NCBI GenBank assembly: GCA_017550965.1
Contig: JAFZNK010000265.1
Span: forward strand, 1-33,287
DNA length: 33,287 bases
Reading direction: 5' to 3'
Origin: Thermoguttaceae bacterium
GTDB taxonomy: Bacteria > Planctomycetota > Planctomycetia > Pirellulales > Thermoguttaceae
Part shown: piece after piece, positions 24,618 through 32,911 of the stretch
How the letters are laid out: each line of letters starts with the position of its first letter
Position numbering within the stretch: the first letter of the stretch is position 1
Made by a program: the position numbers and the translations under genes
Notes under the pieces: model-generated
The model's input: the letters and a program-made list of their open reading frames with translations, nothing else
Database searches by the model: none
Told to the model about the DNA's origin: nothing

Positions 24618-25250
24618 ATGAGCTCCAAAGAAGACGAACGCGTCCTTGTCGCGCCGACTGAACTTTTCCGCTCGATCGGAACGTTTCAGGGCGTTTTAAC
24701 CGAATCGCTCGATCGATACGATCCGCTGTTCGCGCCGGGCGCGACGCGATTCATGCGCCGCGGCGACGCCGAGCTTGATCCGAACTTCAAGCAGTTGATC
24801 CCGTACGTCGTCTTCACGTGCGAGCAGGACGGCAAACGCCTCGTCTTCGCGTACCGTCGCGGCAAGGGCCAGGGCGAAGCGCGGCTCCGATCGAAATGGA
24901 GCGTCGGAATCGGCGGACACGTCAACGACGGCGACCTTGGGGACGCCGAAAACGCGTTCGACGCCGGAACGAAGCGCGAAATCGCCGAAGAAGTTTCGCT
25001 CGACGCGAATATTGCGTCGTTCGCGCGCGTCGGTCTGGTCAACGACGACTCGACGGAGGTCGGCTCCGTCCATTTGGGCGTCGTATGCCGCGTCGAACTC
25101 GACGCGCCGAAATTGCGCTCGAACGAGCCCGACTTGCTCGAAGCGAGGTTCCGCGAAGTCGGAGAACTGCTCGCGGAAATCGACGAAGCCCCGGAACGAT
25201 TTGAATCGTGGACGGTCTTCGCCATGCGCGACGTTATCGCGCGAGAATGA
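24618..25250 (+). CDS. Nudix-like hydrolase
   Basis: The 210-residue protein has a Nudix-type core: VFAYRRGKGQGEARLRSKW (near 77-95), then GIGGHVNDGD and ENAFDAGTKREIAEEVSL (near 99-128). The REIAEEV helix with its acidic residues matches the Nudix box, but the spacing between the first Glu and RE is eight rather than seven and the Gly after EE is Ser, so it is a divergent member. Substrate (nucleoside diphosphate linked to X) is unknown. The start is set by the promoter at 24549-24576, since the TTG at 24576 lies inside the minus-10; no strong ribosome site is seen, as expected for a short leader. It precedes rph by 54 bp. Confidence 0.75.
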   Translation: MSSKEDERVLVAPTELFRSIGTFQGVLTESLDRYDPLFAPGATRFMRRGDAELDPNFKQLIPYVVFTCEQDGKRLVFAYRRGKGQGEARLRSKWSVGIGGHVNDGDLGDAENAFDAGTKREIAEEVSLDANIASFARVGLVNDDSTEVGSVHLGVVCRVELDAPKLRSNEPDLLEARFREVGELLAEIDEAPERFESWTVFAMRDVIARE

Positions 25251-25304
25251 ATAGGGCCTCGAAACGCAAACTACAGAACAGCCGACGAACTACCGGGAAC
25301 AGCC

Positions 25305-26048
25305 ATGTCTTCATATCAACGTTGCGACGGACGCGCTTACGATCAGACGCGCGAAATTAAAATTCAACGCGGATTCACCAACGCGTCGGGCAGCGTTCTC
25401 ATTTCCTCCGGAAACACCGTCGTTTTATGCACGGCGAGCGTCGTCGACGACGTCCCCGACTGGATGAAACGCGGAGGCGTCGTTCCGACCCGAGGCTGGC
25501 TCACCGCCGAATACCGCATGTTGCCGGGAAGCACGAAGCAACGCAAGCCGCGCCAGGATCGTCCGGACGGTCGCGCGACGGAGATTCAGCGTCTTATCGG
25601 GCGCTCGCTTCGCGCCGTCTTCGACGCCCAGGCGCTCGGTCCGAGAACTATCTATCTCGACTGCGACGTGCTTCAGGCGGACGGAGGAACGCGCACGCTC
25701 TGCGTTTCCGGCGCCTACGTCGCGCTTGTCGACGCGATCGCGACGATTCGCGACGCGCTCCCTGACCCGAACGTCTACCCCCTCCGCGATTCCGTCTCCG
25801 CCGTGAGCGTGGGAATCGTCGAAGGTCAGCCTATGCTCGACTTATGCTACGTCGAAGACTCCGCCGCGGAAGTCGACATGAACGTCGTCATGACCAGTCG
25901 GGGCCGCTTTGTCGAAATCCAGGGCACGGGCGAAGAGAGCGTTTTCGACGACGAACAATTAGCCGCGCTTCTTGCGCTCGCGAAAAAAGGAAACGCGCAT
26001 ATCGCCGCGCTTCAACGCGAGATTCTGGCGGACGCGCAGCCCTTTTAA
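25305..26048 (+). CDS. rph: Ribonuclease PH
   Basis: RNase PH trims the 3' ends of tRNA precursors using phosphate. The 247-residue protein is close to the family length (about 240) and carries the signature MSSYQRCDGRAYDQTREI start, SGNTVVLCTASV, the RPDGRATEIQRLIGRSLRA helix (about 87-105) and the DCDVLQADGGTRTLCVSGAYVAL active-site region. The C-terminal EIQGTGEESVF is also typical. No ribosome site is obvious. It lies between the Nudix gene and phoH, all on the plus strand. Confidence 0.95.
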   Translation: MSSYQRCDGRAYDQTREIKIQRGFTNASGSVLISSGNTVVLCTASVVDDVPDWMKRGGVVPTRGWLTAEYRMLPGSTKQRKPRQDRPDGRATEIQRLIGRSLRAVFDAQALGPRTIYLDCDVLQADGGTRTLCVSGAYVALVDAIATIRDALPDPNVYPLRDSVSAVSVGIVEGQPMLDLCYVEDSAAEVDMNVVMTSRGRFVEIQGTGEESVFDDEQLAALLALAKKGNAHIAALQREILADAQPF

Positions 26049-26057
26049 GGACGCCCT

Positions 26058-27065
26058 ATGGAAGAAGTTTCAATAGTCGTCTTGAGCGCGCGCGTTCTGC
26101 AAAGGGCGCTCGGCTCCAGCGACGCGCATCTGAGAAAGATTCGTAAAGCGCTCGGCGTTCGCGTCGTCGTCGACGCCGAAAACGGCAAATTGATCGTTCG
26201 TTCTGAAAACGCGGACTCCGCGAGAAAATGCGCCTATTTGCTCGAACAACTTCAACGCTGGGTGGATCGCGACGGCGAACCGCTCTCCGAAGACGACGTC
26301 AATCGCGCGATCGACGAAGTCATGCAAGGCCAGAAAATCTCGGTCTCGCGTCCGTTTGAAGTCTACGGCGGAAGAACGATCCGTCCGAAAACCGCCGGTC
26401 AGGCGCGATATTGCGAAGCGATGCGCGACCATGAAATCGTCTTCTGCGCCGGCCCCGCCGGAACGGGAAAAACCTACCTTGCCGCCGCGTGCGCCGTCGA
26501 AGCGCTGCGACTGGGAAGAGCGCGCAAGATCGTGTTGGCGCGCTCCGCGGTCGAGGCTGGCGAAAATCTCGGCTTTCTGCCCGGCGATCTGGCCGAAAAA
26601 ATCAACCCGTACCTGCGCCCGCTCTTCGACGCGCTGTCGGATATGACGCAGGCGGACATGCTCCGACAATTTATCGAAGATTCGCGCGTCGAGCTCGCGC
26701 CGCTGGCGTATATGCGCGGCCGAACGCTCAACGACGCGTATATCATCCTGGACGAGGCGCAAAACACGACCGTCTCTCAAATGAAAATGTTTCTAACGCG
26801 CATGGGGTTCGGCTCCCGCGTCGTCGTCTGCGGAGACGCTTCGCAATCGGACCTGTCGCGGCGCGTCAAAAACGGACTCGTCGACGCTTTTGAACGTCTC
26901 GGAAACGTCGCCGGTATCAAATTCCTGACGCTGGGGCGTTCGGACGTCGTGCGGCATCCTCTCGTTCAGAGGATCGTCGACGCGTACGAATACGACGACG
27001 AAGACAACGACTATTCAAGTCGCCGCGAATCGCCCGCGCTCTCGTTACAAGGAGAAACCGTCTGA
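26058..27065 (+). CDS. phoH: PhoH-family ATPase (YbeZ-like)
   Basis: The 335-residue protein has an N-terminal KH-like segment (about 5-65: LGSSDAHLRKIRKALGVRVV) and a P-loop ATPase domain with Walker A AGPAGTGKTY (131-140) and IILDEAQNTT as Walker B. This is the YbeZ/PhoH-like group, which associates with ybeY in many bacteria and acts in ribosome and RNA metabolism. An AAGGA site is before the ATG. It follows rph by 9 bp and overlaps the next gene by one base (TGATG), so translation is coupled. Confidence 0.93.
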   Translation: MEEVSIVVLSARVLQRALGSSDAHLRKIRKALGVRVVVDAENGKLIVRSENADSARKCAYLLEQLQRWVDRDGEPLSEDDVNRAIDEVMQGQKISVSRPFEVYGGRTIRPKTAGQARYCEAMRDHEIVFCAGPAGTGKTYLAAACAVEALRLGRARKIVLARSAVEAGENLGFLPGDLAEKINPYLRPLFDALSDMTQADMLRQFIEDSRVELAPLAYMRGRTLNDAYIILDEAQNTTVSQMKMFLTRMGFGSRVVVCGDASQSDLSRRVKNGLVDAFERLGNVAGIKFLTLGRSDVVRHPLVQRIVDAYEYDDEDNDYSSRRESPALSLQGETV

Positions 27066-29527
27066 TGTCAGCTCCTTCGCCAAACAATCGAATACGCACC
27101 CGCGCTCAACGCGTCGCGGCGCGCGTCTCTTACGACAATCTGATCGAAAAAACGTCCCGAGCGCTTTACGAGGACGACGGGTTCAAAAAGGCGGGGCTTG
27201 TTCTCGTCGCCGCGTTGTTCGTTTCGATTATCTGTTGCGCGTGGGACGTTCCTATTCCTTATAAATTAGGGGTTAGAAACGAACGCAACATCGTCTGTCA
27301 GACGCCGTTCCGCGTGCACAGCCCCGACCTGACTCAGGCGGAAAGGAACGAAGTAAGGCTCAAAACGCTTCCCTATTACGTCAACGATCCCTCTAAACTC
27401 GACGACTACGAAGGCGAACTCATCAACGGCCTGGCTCTTGTTCTTGAAGAATCCGATTTCTCCAATTGTTCCGAAGGCAGTCAGAAATTTCTCAAAGGTT
27501 TTCTTTCTCCCAAGTCGCCCGAAAACGCGCTCGCGCAAGTCTTTGAAGTTCTTCGTTCCTACTTTGCCGAAGACGAAGGGCTCCTGCAGTTTCGCGCGAC
27601 CCTCGACGAGGCGTTCAAACCGTATCGCGAGAAGGGCGTCCTTCGTTCTCTCAGAACAGCTCAGGACGTCGACCAAAACGACGACGTCGTTAATAAAACG
27701 ATTTATATTAAAGTTTACGAGAAAGGTTCCGACCCCAAAACGGCGCGTCAGGAGCAGGCGTCCGAAGCGCTTCTTGGAAGCGGCTACAACGTCAAAACGA
27801 TTCTTAAAGAAAGAATCGACAACCTCGAAGTCGTCGCCTATCTTTCCAATAAGATCAAAAACACCGTCCCCGACACGCTCGACTACGACGTCGTGGAAAC
27901 GGACAAAGCAAGAGATCGAAACGAACTCGAGGTTGAAAACAGATACCTCGATTTTGAGCCCGGCGACACGCTCGTTCAGGCGGGCCGCGTTCTCGACGAG
28001 GAGTCGTTGCGGCTTCTAAGCGCCGAACACGCCGAGCTGATGAAACAGCGTCCGTGGCATGCTCGAGCGCTTCGATTTCTCGCGTTTGACTCGCTCTTCT
28101 TCTTCCTGACGATCGGCGCGTTCATTTTGTTCCGCAACAAAGCGCTCGTGACTCGGTCGGGCCCCGTCAGCAGTCAGACGCTCGCCCAAATCGGCTCGTT
28201 CCTCGCCGTTATGGTCGCCTTCATCGGGATCGGTCGCGTTTTGCAGGTCCTGCCCCCAACCGGCGAGCCGCTTCGGGAAATCGCTCCGTTCCTGGTTTTC
28301 GTGCAGCTTACGGCGATCGCGACGACCTGGGAAATCGCCGTCGCGTTTGGAACGATCGTCGCGCTCACGCTCAACTATTCCGGGTGTTCGGGCATCAACG
28401 AGTTCATCGTCTTCGTCGGCACGGGCGCGATCGTGTCGCTCGCGTCGCGCAACGTCCGCACGAGAACGCAGCTGTTCGCCGTGGCGCTGTGCGCCGCGCT
28501 CGCGGGCTTTATGTTCACGCTAATCGTCGAATACGCCAACGACACGTTCTCGGACGTCGTTTTGGCGGCGGGCGTCTGCGCGCTTTGGTGTTTCTTCGCG
28601 GGGTTCTTCACCGCGGGGATTCTTCCGCTCTTCGAACGCCTGTTCGGTATTCTGACGCCAATGCGTCTGCTCGAATACAGTAATCCTTCCCATCCGCTCT
28701 TGCTCGAACTTAACCGACGCGCTCCGGCGACTTACAGCCATTCTATTCAGACAGCGGCGCTGGCGGAACCGGCGGCGGAAGCGATCGGCGCGCGATCGGC
28801 GCTCATTCGCGTCGGCGCGTACTTCCACGACGTCGGCAAGATGCTGCAGCCGGAGCATTTCACCGAGAATCAAAAGGACTACAACATTCACGACGACCTT
28901 GAGCCGCGTATGAGCGCGCTGGTCATCGTCGCGCATACCAAAGACGGCGTCGACCTGGGCAAACGCTATCGACTCCCCAAACAAATCGTCGATCTTATCG
29001 AACAGCATCACGGCTCGATGCTCGTGAGTTTCTTCTATAAAAAGGCGGTCGCGGCGGCGCAGGAAAAAGACCCCGACGCGCCCGCGCTCGACGAAGCGCC
29101 GTTCCGATATCCCGGCCCTATTCCGCAAACGAAAGAGGCCGCGATTCTTATGCTCGCCGACGCCGTCGAAAGCGCGAGCCGCAGCTTGCCCGAATGGACG
29201 CCGCGCCGCGTCGAAAACCTCGTGCGCAAGTTGTCCGAAGCGCGTATCGAAGACGGTCAGTTCAACGACTCCGGCCTTACGCTCGGCGAAATTCATGTCG
29301 TCGAACAAAGCCTCGTGTCGACGCTGCTCGCGAGCAAGCACACGCGCGTCAAGTATCCGGACAAAGACTACAACAAGCCGGCGGACAAAGCGGAACAAAA
29401 AGAAAACAAAGAAGTTAAAGACCGCCGCGACGGGTCCTCGTCCGAAGGAACGACCGTCCTCGCGCCGACCGATCAAAGCGGAATTGTGCGCGCGAATTTC
29501 GGGTTCCAAAACGCGTCGGAGAAGTAG
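27065..29527 (+). CDS. pgpH: 7TM-HD family phosphohydrolase (PgpH-like)
   Basis: The 820-residue integral membrane protein has one N-terminal transmembrane segment (about 44-60), a large extracytoplasmic domain (about 65-330), a cluster of about seven transmembrane helices (about 340-530) and a C-terminal HD domain with HSIQTAALAEPAAEAIGAR and YFHDVGKM (HD near residues 588-589), HDDLEPRMSALVIVAHTKDGVDLG and a QHHGSML motif. This order is that of the 7TMR-HDED/PgpH family, which hydrolyses c-di-AMP. The C-terminal 60 residues are Lys/Glu-rich and extra. Located between phoH and ybeY, the usual position. Confidence 0.9.
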   Translation: MSAPSPNNRIRTRAQRVAARVSYDNLIEKTSRALYEDDGFKKAGLVLVAALFVSIICCAWDVPIPYKLGVRNERNIVCQTPFRVHSPDLTQAERNEVRLKTLPYYVNDPSKLDDYEGELINGLALVLEESDFSNCSEGSQKFLKGFLSPKSPENALAQVFEVLRSYFAEDEGLLQFRATLDEAFKPYREKGVLRSLRTAQDVDQNDDVVNKTIYIKVYEKGSDPKTARQEQASEALLGSGYNVKTILKERIDNLEVVAYLSNKIKNTVPDTLDYDVVETDKARDRNELEVENRYLDFEPGDTLVQAGRVLDEESLRLLSAEHAELMKQRPWHARALRFLAFDSLFFFLTIGAFILFRNKALVTRSGPVSSQTLAQIGSFLAVMVAFIGIGRVLQVLPPTGEPLREIAPFLVFVQLTAIATTWEIAVAFGTIVALTLNYSGCSGINEFIVFVGTGAIVSLASRNVRTRTQLFAVALCAALAGFMFTLIVEYANDTFSDVVLAAGVCALWCFFAGFFTAGILPLFERLFGILTPMRLLEYSNPSHPLLLELNRRAPATYSHSIQTAALAEPAAEAIGARSALIRVGAYFHDVGKMLQPEHFTENQKDYNIHDDLEPRMSALVIVAHTKDGVDLGKRYRLPKQIVDLIEQHHGSMLVSFFYKKAVAAAQEKDPDAPALDEAPFRYPGPIPQTKEAAILMLADAVESASRSLPEWTPRRVENLVRKLSEARIEDGQFNDSGLTLGEIHVVEQSLVSTLLASKHTRVKYPDKDYNKPADKAEQKENKEVKDRRDGSSSEGTTVLAPTDQSGIVRANFGFQNASEK

Positions 29528-29532
29528 CGGCG

Positions 29533-29994
29533 ATGAACGGCGTCGACTTTGAATTTTCCGACGAACAGAGCCTGTTAAACGTCGATTTCGAGCGAATCGA
29601 ACGCGCGTTGCGCAAAATCCTCACGGACGCGGGCGTGGTCTCCGGAAAAATCGAGCTGATCGTCCTGGAAGCGGAGCCGATGCATAAAATCAACGTCGAG
29701 TTCCTCGGACACGACTACCCGACCGACGTGCTGGCCTTTGGACTCGACGATCGCTCCGATCCGACCCGACTGGAAGGCAACATCGCGATTTGCTCGGACG
29801 TCGCCGTCGAATTCGCTCAGTATTACGACTGGCCCCCGGAAAACGAACTGCTCCTCTACGCGATCCACGGCGCGCTCCATCTGGTCGGTTACGACGACCA
29901 TACGCCCGAAGACGCGCCGATCATGCACGCGAAAGAACGCGAATATCTCGAATACGTCGGCGTCGACGGAACGCGCTCGCGCCAAGGGGAATAG
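29533..29994 (+). CDS. ybeY: Endoribonuclease / rRNA maturation factor YbeY
   Basis: YbeY takes part in 16S rRNA 3'-end maturation and 70S ribosome quality control. The 153-residue protein has NVEFLGHDYPTDVLAFG (54-70), SDVAVEFAQYY and the metal motif HGALHLVGYDDH (112-123). The usual spacing is H-x3-H-x5-H; here the third His is one residue farther because of an additional Asp (DDH), a variation worth noting. It starts 6 bp after pgpH and ends the operon. Its stop is only 5 bp from the convergent gene at 30000, with no room for a classical terminator. Confidence 0.9.
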   Translation: MNGVDFEFSDEQSLLNVDFERIERALRKILTDAGVVSGKIELIVLEAEPMHKINVEFLGHDYPTDVLAFGLDDRSDPTRLEGNIAICSDVAVEFAQYYDWPPENELLLYAIHGALHLVGYDDHTPEDAPIMHAKEREYLEYVGVDGTRSRQGE

Positions 29995-29999
29995 CTCCG

Positions 30000-30320
30000 C
30001 TAATCCTGAAATCGCCGCATAACGTTCCAAACGCCCATATACGCCGAGTCGCGCAGCGTCCCGTCGTGGACGGCGTTTTTGAAGTTCTCGTAATCGATCG
30101 ACTCGGCTTCGCTCCTGACGATCTCCGCCCACTTGGCGCGTTCAAAGTCCATTCGGAACGGATAGTCCGTATTCGGTATGCCGACGACTTTTGGCTCAAC
30201 CTGATACGTCTTGCAGAGCCGCTCGAGATCGCCTTTAAACCTCGCCCGAACGTGAATCAAATTGGAATCGTTGAAGTTCTGAACCGCGCTGAAAAAACCG
30301 TGTTTGCAAAATAACCACAT
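30000..30320 (-). CDS. Conserved small protein of unknown function
   Basis: The 106-residue cytoplasmic protein starts MWLFCKHGFFSAVQ and has NLIHVRARFKGDLERLCKTY, then NTDYPFRMDFERAKWAEIV, then YENFKNAVHDGTLRDSAYMGVW. I believe this N-terminal pattern is found in a widespread family of uncharacterised proteins, but I cannot name it. The start at 30320 is fixed by GAGG nine bases upstream and by the preceding stop at 30325; earlier starts would overlap that gene. It forms a two-gene operon with 30325-30885 and meets ybeY tail to tail. Confidence 0.7.
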   Translation of the reverse strand: MWLFCKHGFFSAVQNFNDSNLIHVRARFKGDLERLCKTYQVEPKVVGIPNTDYPFRMDFERAKWAEIVRSEAESIDYENFKNAVHDGTLRDSAYMGVWNVMRRFQD

Positions 30321-30324
30321 TGCT

Positions 30325-30885
30325 CTATCCTCGCTCTCTTTCGTGCCTTTCATGAATCGCTTGTATTTTATCGGGCACATTTCTTAACACGGCAGACTGA
30401 TCCATCCAGTACCCAGGACATCCGTCTTCCCCTATTCGATTCGCCCCTTTGAAACGATTAATTTCTAACCATTTCTCAGCTTGCTCTATTGTTGGCAAAG
30501 GAGTCAAACCTTTCTCTATCTCATCGAACTCATCATCGTCTGGAAACGCCCACCATGTCAATATTCGTGCCATTATCACGCGCGGATCAACACAGGTGAT
30601 AGAAAACGGTTCACATTCAAAAGAATTCCCATTGCGATCTTTAAAAAAAGATTGTCGCGCATAATAATGAACGTCTGTTGCCAAATAAAGCGGTGTTACC
30701 GTCGGCTTGTCATGAATTTCAAAAACACGTCCTTCTTTGTCAAAAATTCCTATCGGAGCGGCATATCCATAAGGCTCTTGTTCGACGGGTTTTATTAGAA
30801 AATCATCTCCGTCAATAATAAAAAAAGGAGGACGAAAGTAATCTTTTGGCGTGTCTTCTTTTGGCAGATTTACAATCTTTATCAT
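30325..30885 (-). CDS. Unknown protein, AT-rich accessory gene
   Basis: The 186-residue protein is not recognised. Notable features are paired aromatic segments (YFRPPFFIIDGDDFLIKP near 16-33, EPYGYAAPIGIF near 37-48), an acidic stretch (FPDDDEFDEIEKGL near 114-127) and a C-terminal GYWMDQSAVLRNVP. It is soluble, with no signal peptide. Codons are markedly more AT-rich than those of the housekeeping genes. It is translated from a promoter at 30923-30950 and followed after 4 bp by the 106-residue gene. A role as an immunity-type protein to an upstream toxin fragment is possible but unsupported. Confidence 0.65.
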   Translation of the reverse strand: MIKIVNLPKEDTPKDYFRPPFFIIDGDDFLIKPVEQEPYGYAAPIGIFDKEGRVFEIHDKPTVTPLYLATDVHYYARQSFFKDRNGNSFECEPFSITCVDPRVIMARILTWWAFPDDDEFDEIEKGLTPLPTIEQAEKWLEINRFKGANRIGEDGCPGYWMDQSAVLRNVPDKIQAIHERHERERG

Positions 30886-30922
30886 TATTCTATTCTCTTT
30901 CTATCAAAGAAGTTATACTTCC

Positions 30923-30950
30923 ATTATAGCACATTTTCAAAAACTGTCAT
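30923..30950 (-). promoter_or_regulatory. Extended minus-10 promoter of the 30885 operon
   Basis: On the minus strand ATGACA (30945-30950), a 16-bp spacer and a perfect TATAAT (30923-30928) preceded by TGC, an extended minus-10 element. The minus-35 overlaps the stop of the 55-codon ORF upstream. Confidence 0.6.
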
Positions 30951-31114
30951 AGGTTGTTTTTCTCACAATTCTCAAATTTCTGAATGTACTTGGAAATATT
31001 GTTTCCGGAAGATATTTTTGGTTCAACATAATAAACCGGCAATCCGTGGGTGTCAGCACTTATTTTGTTTTCTCCGTCTTTAAGGCGCTTTGCGTCATTA
31101 TGGTTTCCCATCAT
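30947..31114 (-). CDS. Short orphan ORF (55 aa), possible gene remnant
   Basis: An open frame of 55 codons begins with ATG ATG at 31114 and ends at 30947. The product is hydrophilic with a mixed charge (MMGNHNDAKRLKDGENKISA ... YYVEPKISSGNNISKYIQKF ... CEKNNL). An in-frame TGA lies two codons upstream. It could be the C-terminal end of a larger protein such as a polymorphic toxin whose gene was cut, sitting before a potential immunity gene, or a small gene of its own. No ribosome site is clear. Low certainty. Confidence 0.35.
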   Translation of the reverse strand: MMGNHNDAKRLKDGENKISADTHGLPVYYVEPKISSGNNISKYIQKFENCEKNNL

Positions 31115-31139
31115 ATGTCATCGTCATTTCTCAAGGTAA

Positions 31140-31358
31140 GACGCGATCTACTACGAAATTGAACAGTTAGAGCGACAATCAATAGGCGCCTATATCCGCC
31201 TATGTCGCAGGCACAGACAACAATTAGAGCCCAATTCGTCAAGTCGGCTGCCTATTTCGTCGTACACATCGGAAAAAAACGTTCTCAGAGAAGGTCTTTT
31301 TGAAAAAGCTAAGTTTCAAAAAGTCTTCGATAAGATTCTTGGTAAAGTCTACCTCTGA
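31140..31358 (+). pseudogene. Decayed coding remnant without a start codon
   Basis: A plus-strand frame of 72 codons, opening after a TAA at 31137 and closing at TGA 31356-31358, has no ATG, GTG or TTG, yet its translation looks coding: YYEIEQLERQSIGAYIRLCR, then EKNVLREGLFEKAKFQKVFD, then KILGKVYL. After the stop another frame stays open (DDESELSRRSVVGIEVGLEW). I infer a truncated and frameshifted gene; the family is not recognised. Confidence 0.3.
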
Positions 31359-31487
31359 TGTGTGCAGTCAAACGGACGATGAAAGTGAACTTAGCAGACG
31401 CTCAGTAGTTGGCATTGAAGTCGGTTTAGAGTGGAAAACAATAATCAACGCAACTCTTTGTTCTCCCTCGTCGTAATCTCCGACCGC

Positions 31488-32747
31488 TCATATAAACCAA
31501 ACGGGGATCTGCAACACGTTGTCTCTCAACGCGCCGGGATGCGGACAGTCGCAGATGACGGCGCCGGATCCGCGTTTTTTGTCGTTGACTTTCTCGAGGA
31601 CTGCAAACGCGGAAGCTTGGTCGGGGTCGACAGTCGCGCTCCGTTTGATCTCCACGGGATAAAGAACGCCGTTCTCTTCGAGGATCAGGTCGATTTCGCT
31701 TTCGACGGCGACTTCCTCCCCGTTCTTCCTGCGTTTTTTCTTGTCGCGACCTCGGTAATAGGAAACGCAATAGCGATAATCGAGGCCCCTGTTCGAGTAG
31801 GATTTTAAAATCTCCGAAACGGCGAACGTTTCAAAGAACGCGCCGCTCATCGCGCCGGTCGCAAGCGTTTCGGGAGTCAGCCATCGCGTAAGATACGCGG
31901 CCAGCCCCGTGTCGCGAAAATAGAGTTTCGGCGTTTTAATCGCTCGCGTTAAGACGTTCGGCGCAAACGGCTTGAGCAAATAAACGACGCCGGACGCTTC
32001 CAAAATGGAAATCCACGCTTTTACCGTCGTTTGATCTTTTCCAATTTCGTTGGCGATTGAGCTGTAATTGACGATCTGACCGGTTCTTGCCGCGACGGCG
32101 ACCATAAAGCGTCGAAAGCTGTTCAGATCGCGCACGGCGGTCGTTTGGCGAACGTCTCTTTCCAGATAAGTCTTGACGTAGCTGGAAAAGAATACGCCCC
32201 AATCGACCGTCGGATCCTGCAGCGCGGGGTACCCTCCCCGATGAATTCTTTCCCAAACGTTCTTCGGCGCTTTCGCCGTCGCGTTCCTTTTCAAGACGTA
32301 GTCCATCGTCGGCAAAAAGGGCACGTTAAAGGGATCGGCGTCTATTTCGCGCTGAGACAACGGGGCGATTTCGACAATTCCAACTCTTCCGAAGAGGGAC
32401 TCGGTCGCTTTTTCCATTAATTCAAACGGTTGAGAACCGGAAAGACAGAACAAGCCGACGTCTTTGGACTCGTCGCAGGCGATTTTAATATAACGGAACA
32501 ACCCCGGCGCGCGCTGAACCTCGTCGTAAACGACGGGCGGCTGATTCAGCGTCATGAACATGTTCGGATTGTTGTTCGCTAAATCCTCGATAAACGGATC
32601 GTCGATCGGAACGTATTTCTTGTCGGAAAAGAGTTTTTTAATCGTTTCCGTTTTTCCTGTTTGTCGCGCGCCGGTTATCAGAACGCATTTAAACGTCTTA
32701 TTCAAACGCAAAACGACGTCTTCAATCGCTCGTTTGATATATTCCAT
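31488..32747 (-). CDS. AAA_14/DUF4143 ATP-binding protein
   Basis: The 419-residue protein has an N-terminal AAA_14 P-loop domain with Walker A GARQTGKTE (26-34), Walker B PPVVYDEVQRAPGLF (near 70-84) and the sensor GLFCLSGSQPF (near 97-107), then a winged-helix middle and the C-terminal DUF4143 region ending in a restriction-endonuclease-like core with SEIDLILEENGVLYPVEIKRS. Members are common in accessory islands; function is not established. The start at ATG 32747 is chosen because GGAG lies eight bases upstream; a TTG two codons earlier is less likely. A strong promoter (32799-32826) is upstream, flanked by direct repeats. Confidence 0.9.
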   Translation of the reverse strand: MEYIKRAIEDVVLRLNKTFKCVLITGARQTGKTETIKKLFSDKKYVPIDDPFIEDLANNNPNMFMTLNQPPVVYDEVQRAPGLFRYIKIACDESKDVGLFCLSGSQPFELMEKATESLFGRVGIVEIAPLSQREIDADPFNVPFLPTMDYVLKRNATAKAPKNVWERIHRGGYPALQDPTVDWGVFFSSYVKTYLERDVRQTTAVRDLNSFRRFMVAVAARTGQIVNYSSIANEIGKDQTTVKAWISILEASGVVYLLKPFAPNVLTRAIKTPKLYFRDTGLAAYLTRWLTPETLATGAMSGAFFETFAVSEILKSYSNRGLDYRYCVSYYRGRDKKKRRKNGEEVAVESEIDLILEENGVLYPVEIKRSATVDPDQASAFAVLEKVNDKKRGSGAVICDCPHPGALRDNVLQIPVWFI

Positions 32748-32764
32748 CGCCAAAACTCCGTTAC

Positions 32765-32867
32765 GGCAAATCTGGGATTCGTTTCTGAATTTGTCGTCAT
32801 TATATCGTTTTTCGAAGGAATATCAATAAAAAAGTTGGCAAATCCGGGATTCTTTTCCAGATTTATC
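32765..32867. repeat. 31-bp imperfect direct repeats flanking the AAA_14 promoter
   Basis: Copies at 32765-32795 and 32837-32867 share GGCAAATCYGGGATTC, then NTTTC, then ATTTRTC, with 25 of 31 positions identical. They lie on either side of the TTGATA/TATAAT promoter, 72 bp apart, and may be operator sites or a small duplication. Confidence 0.7.
32799..32826 (-). promoter_or_regulatory. Sigma-70 promoter of the AAA_14 gene
   Basis: On the minus strand TTGATA (32821-32826), a 16-bp spacer and a perfect TATAAT (32799-32804). Transcription would start near 32792, inside the downstream copy of the direct repeat. Confidence 0.75.
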
Positions 32868-32911
32868 AACTATTTTCAAGACGTCTTTTTTTGAGATACC
32901 GGGAAGACGCG

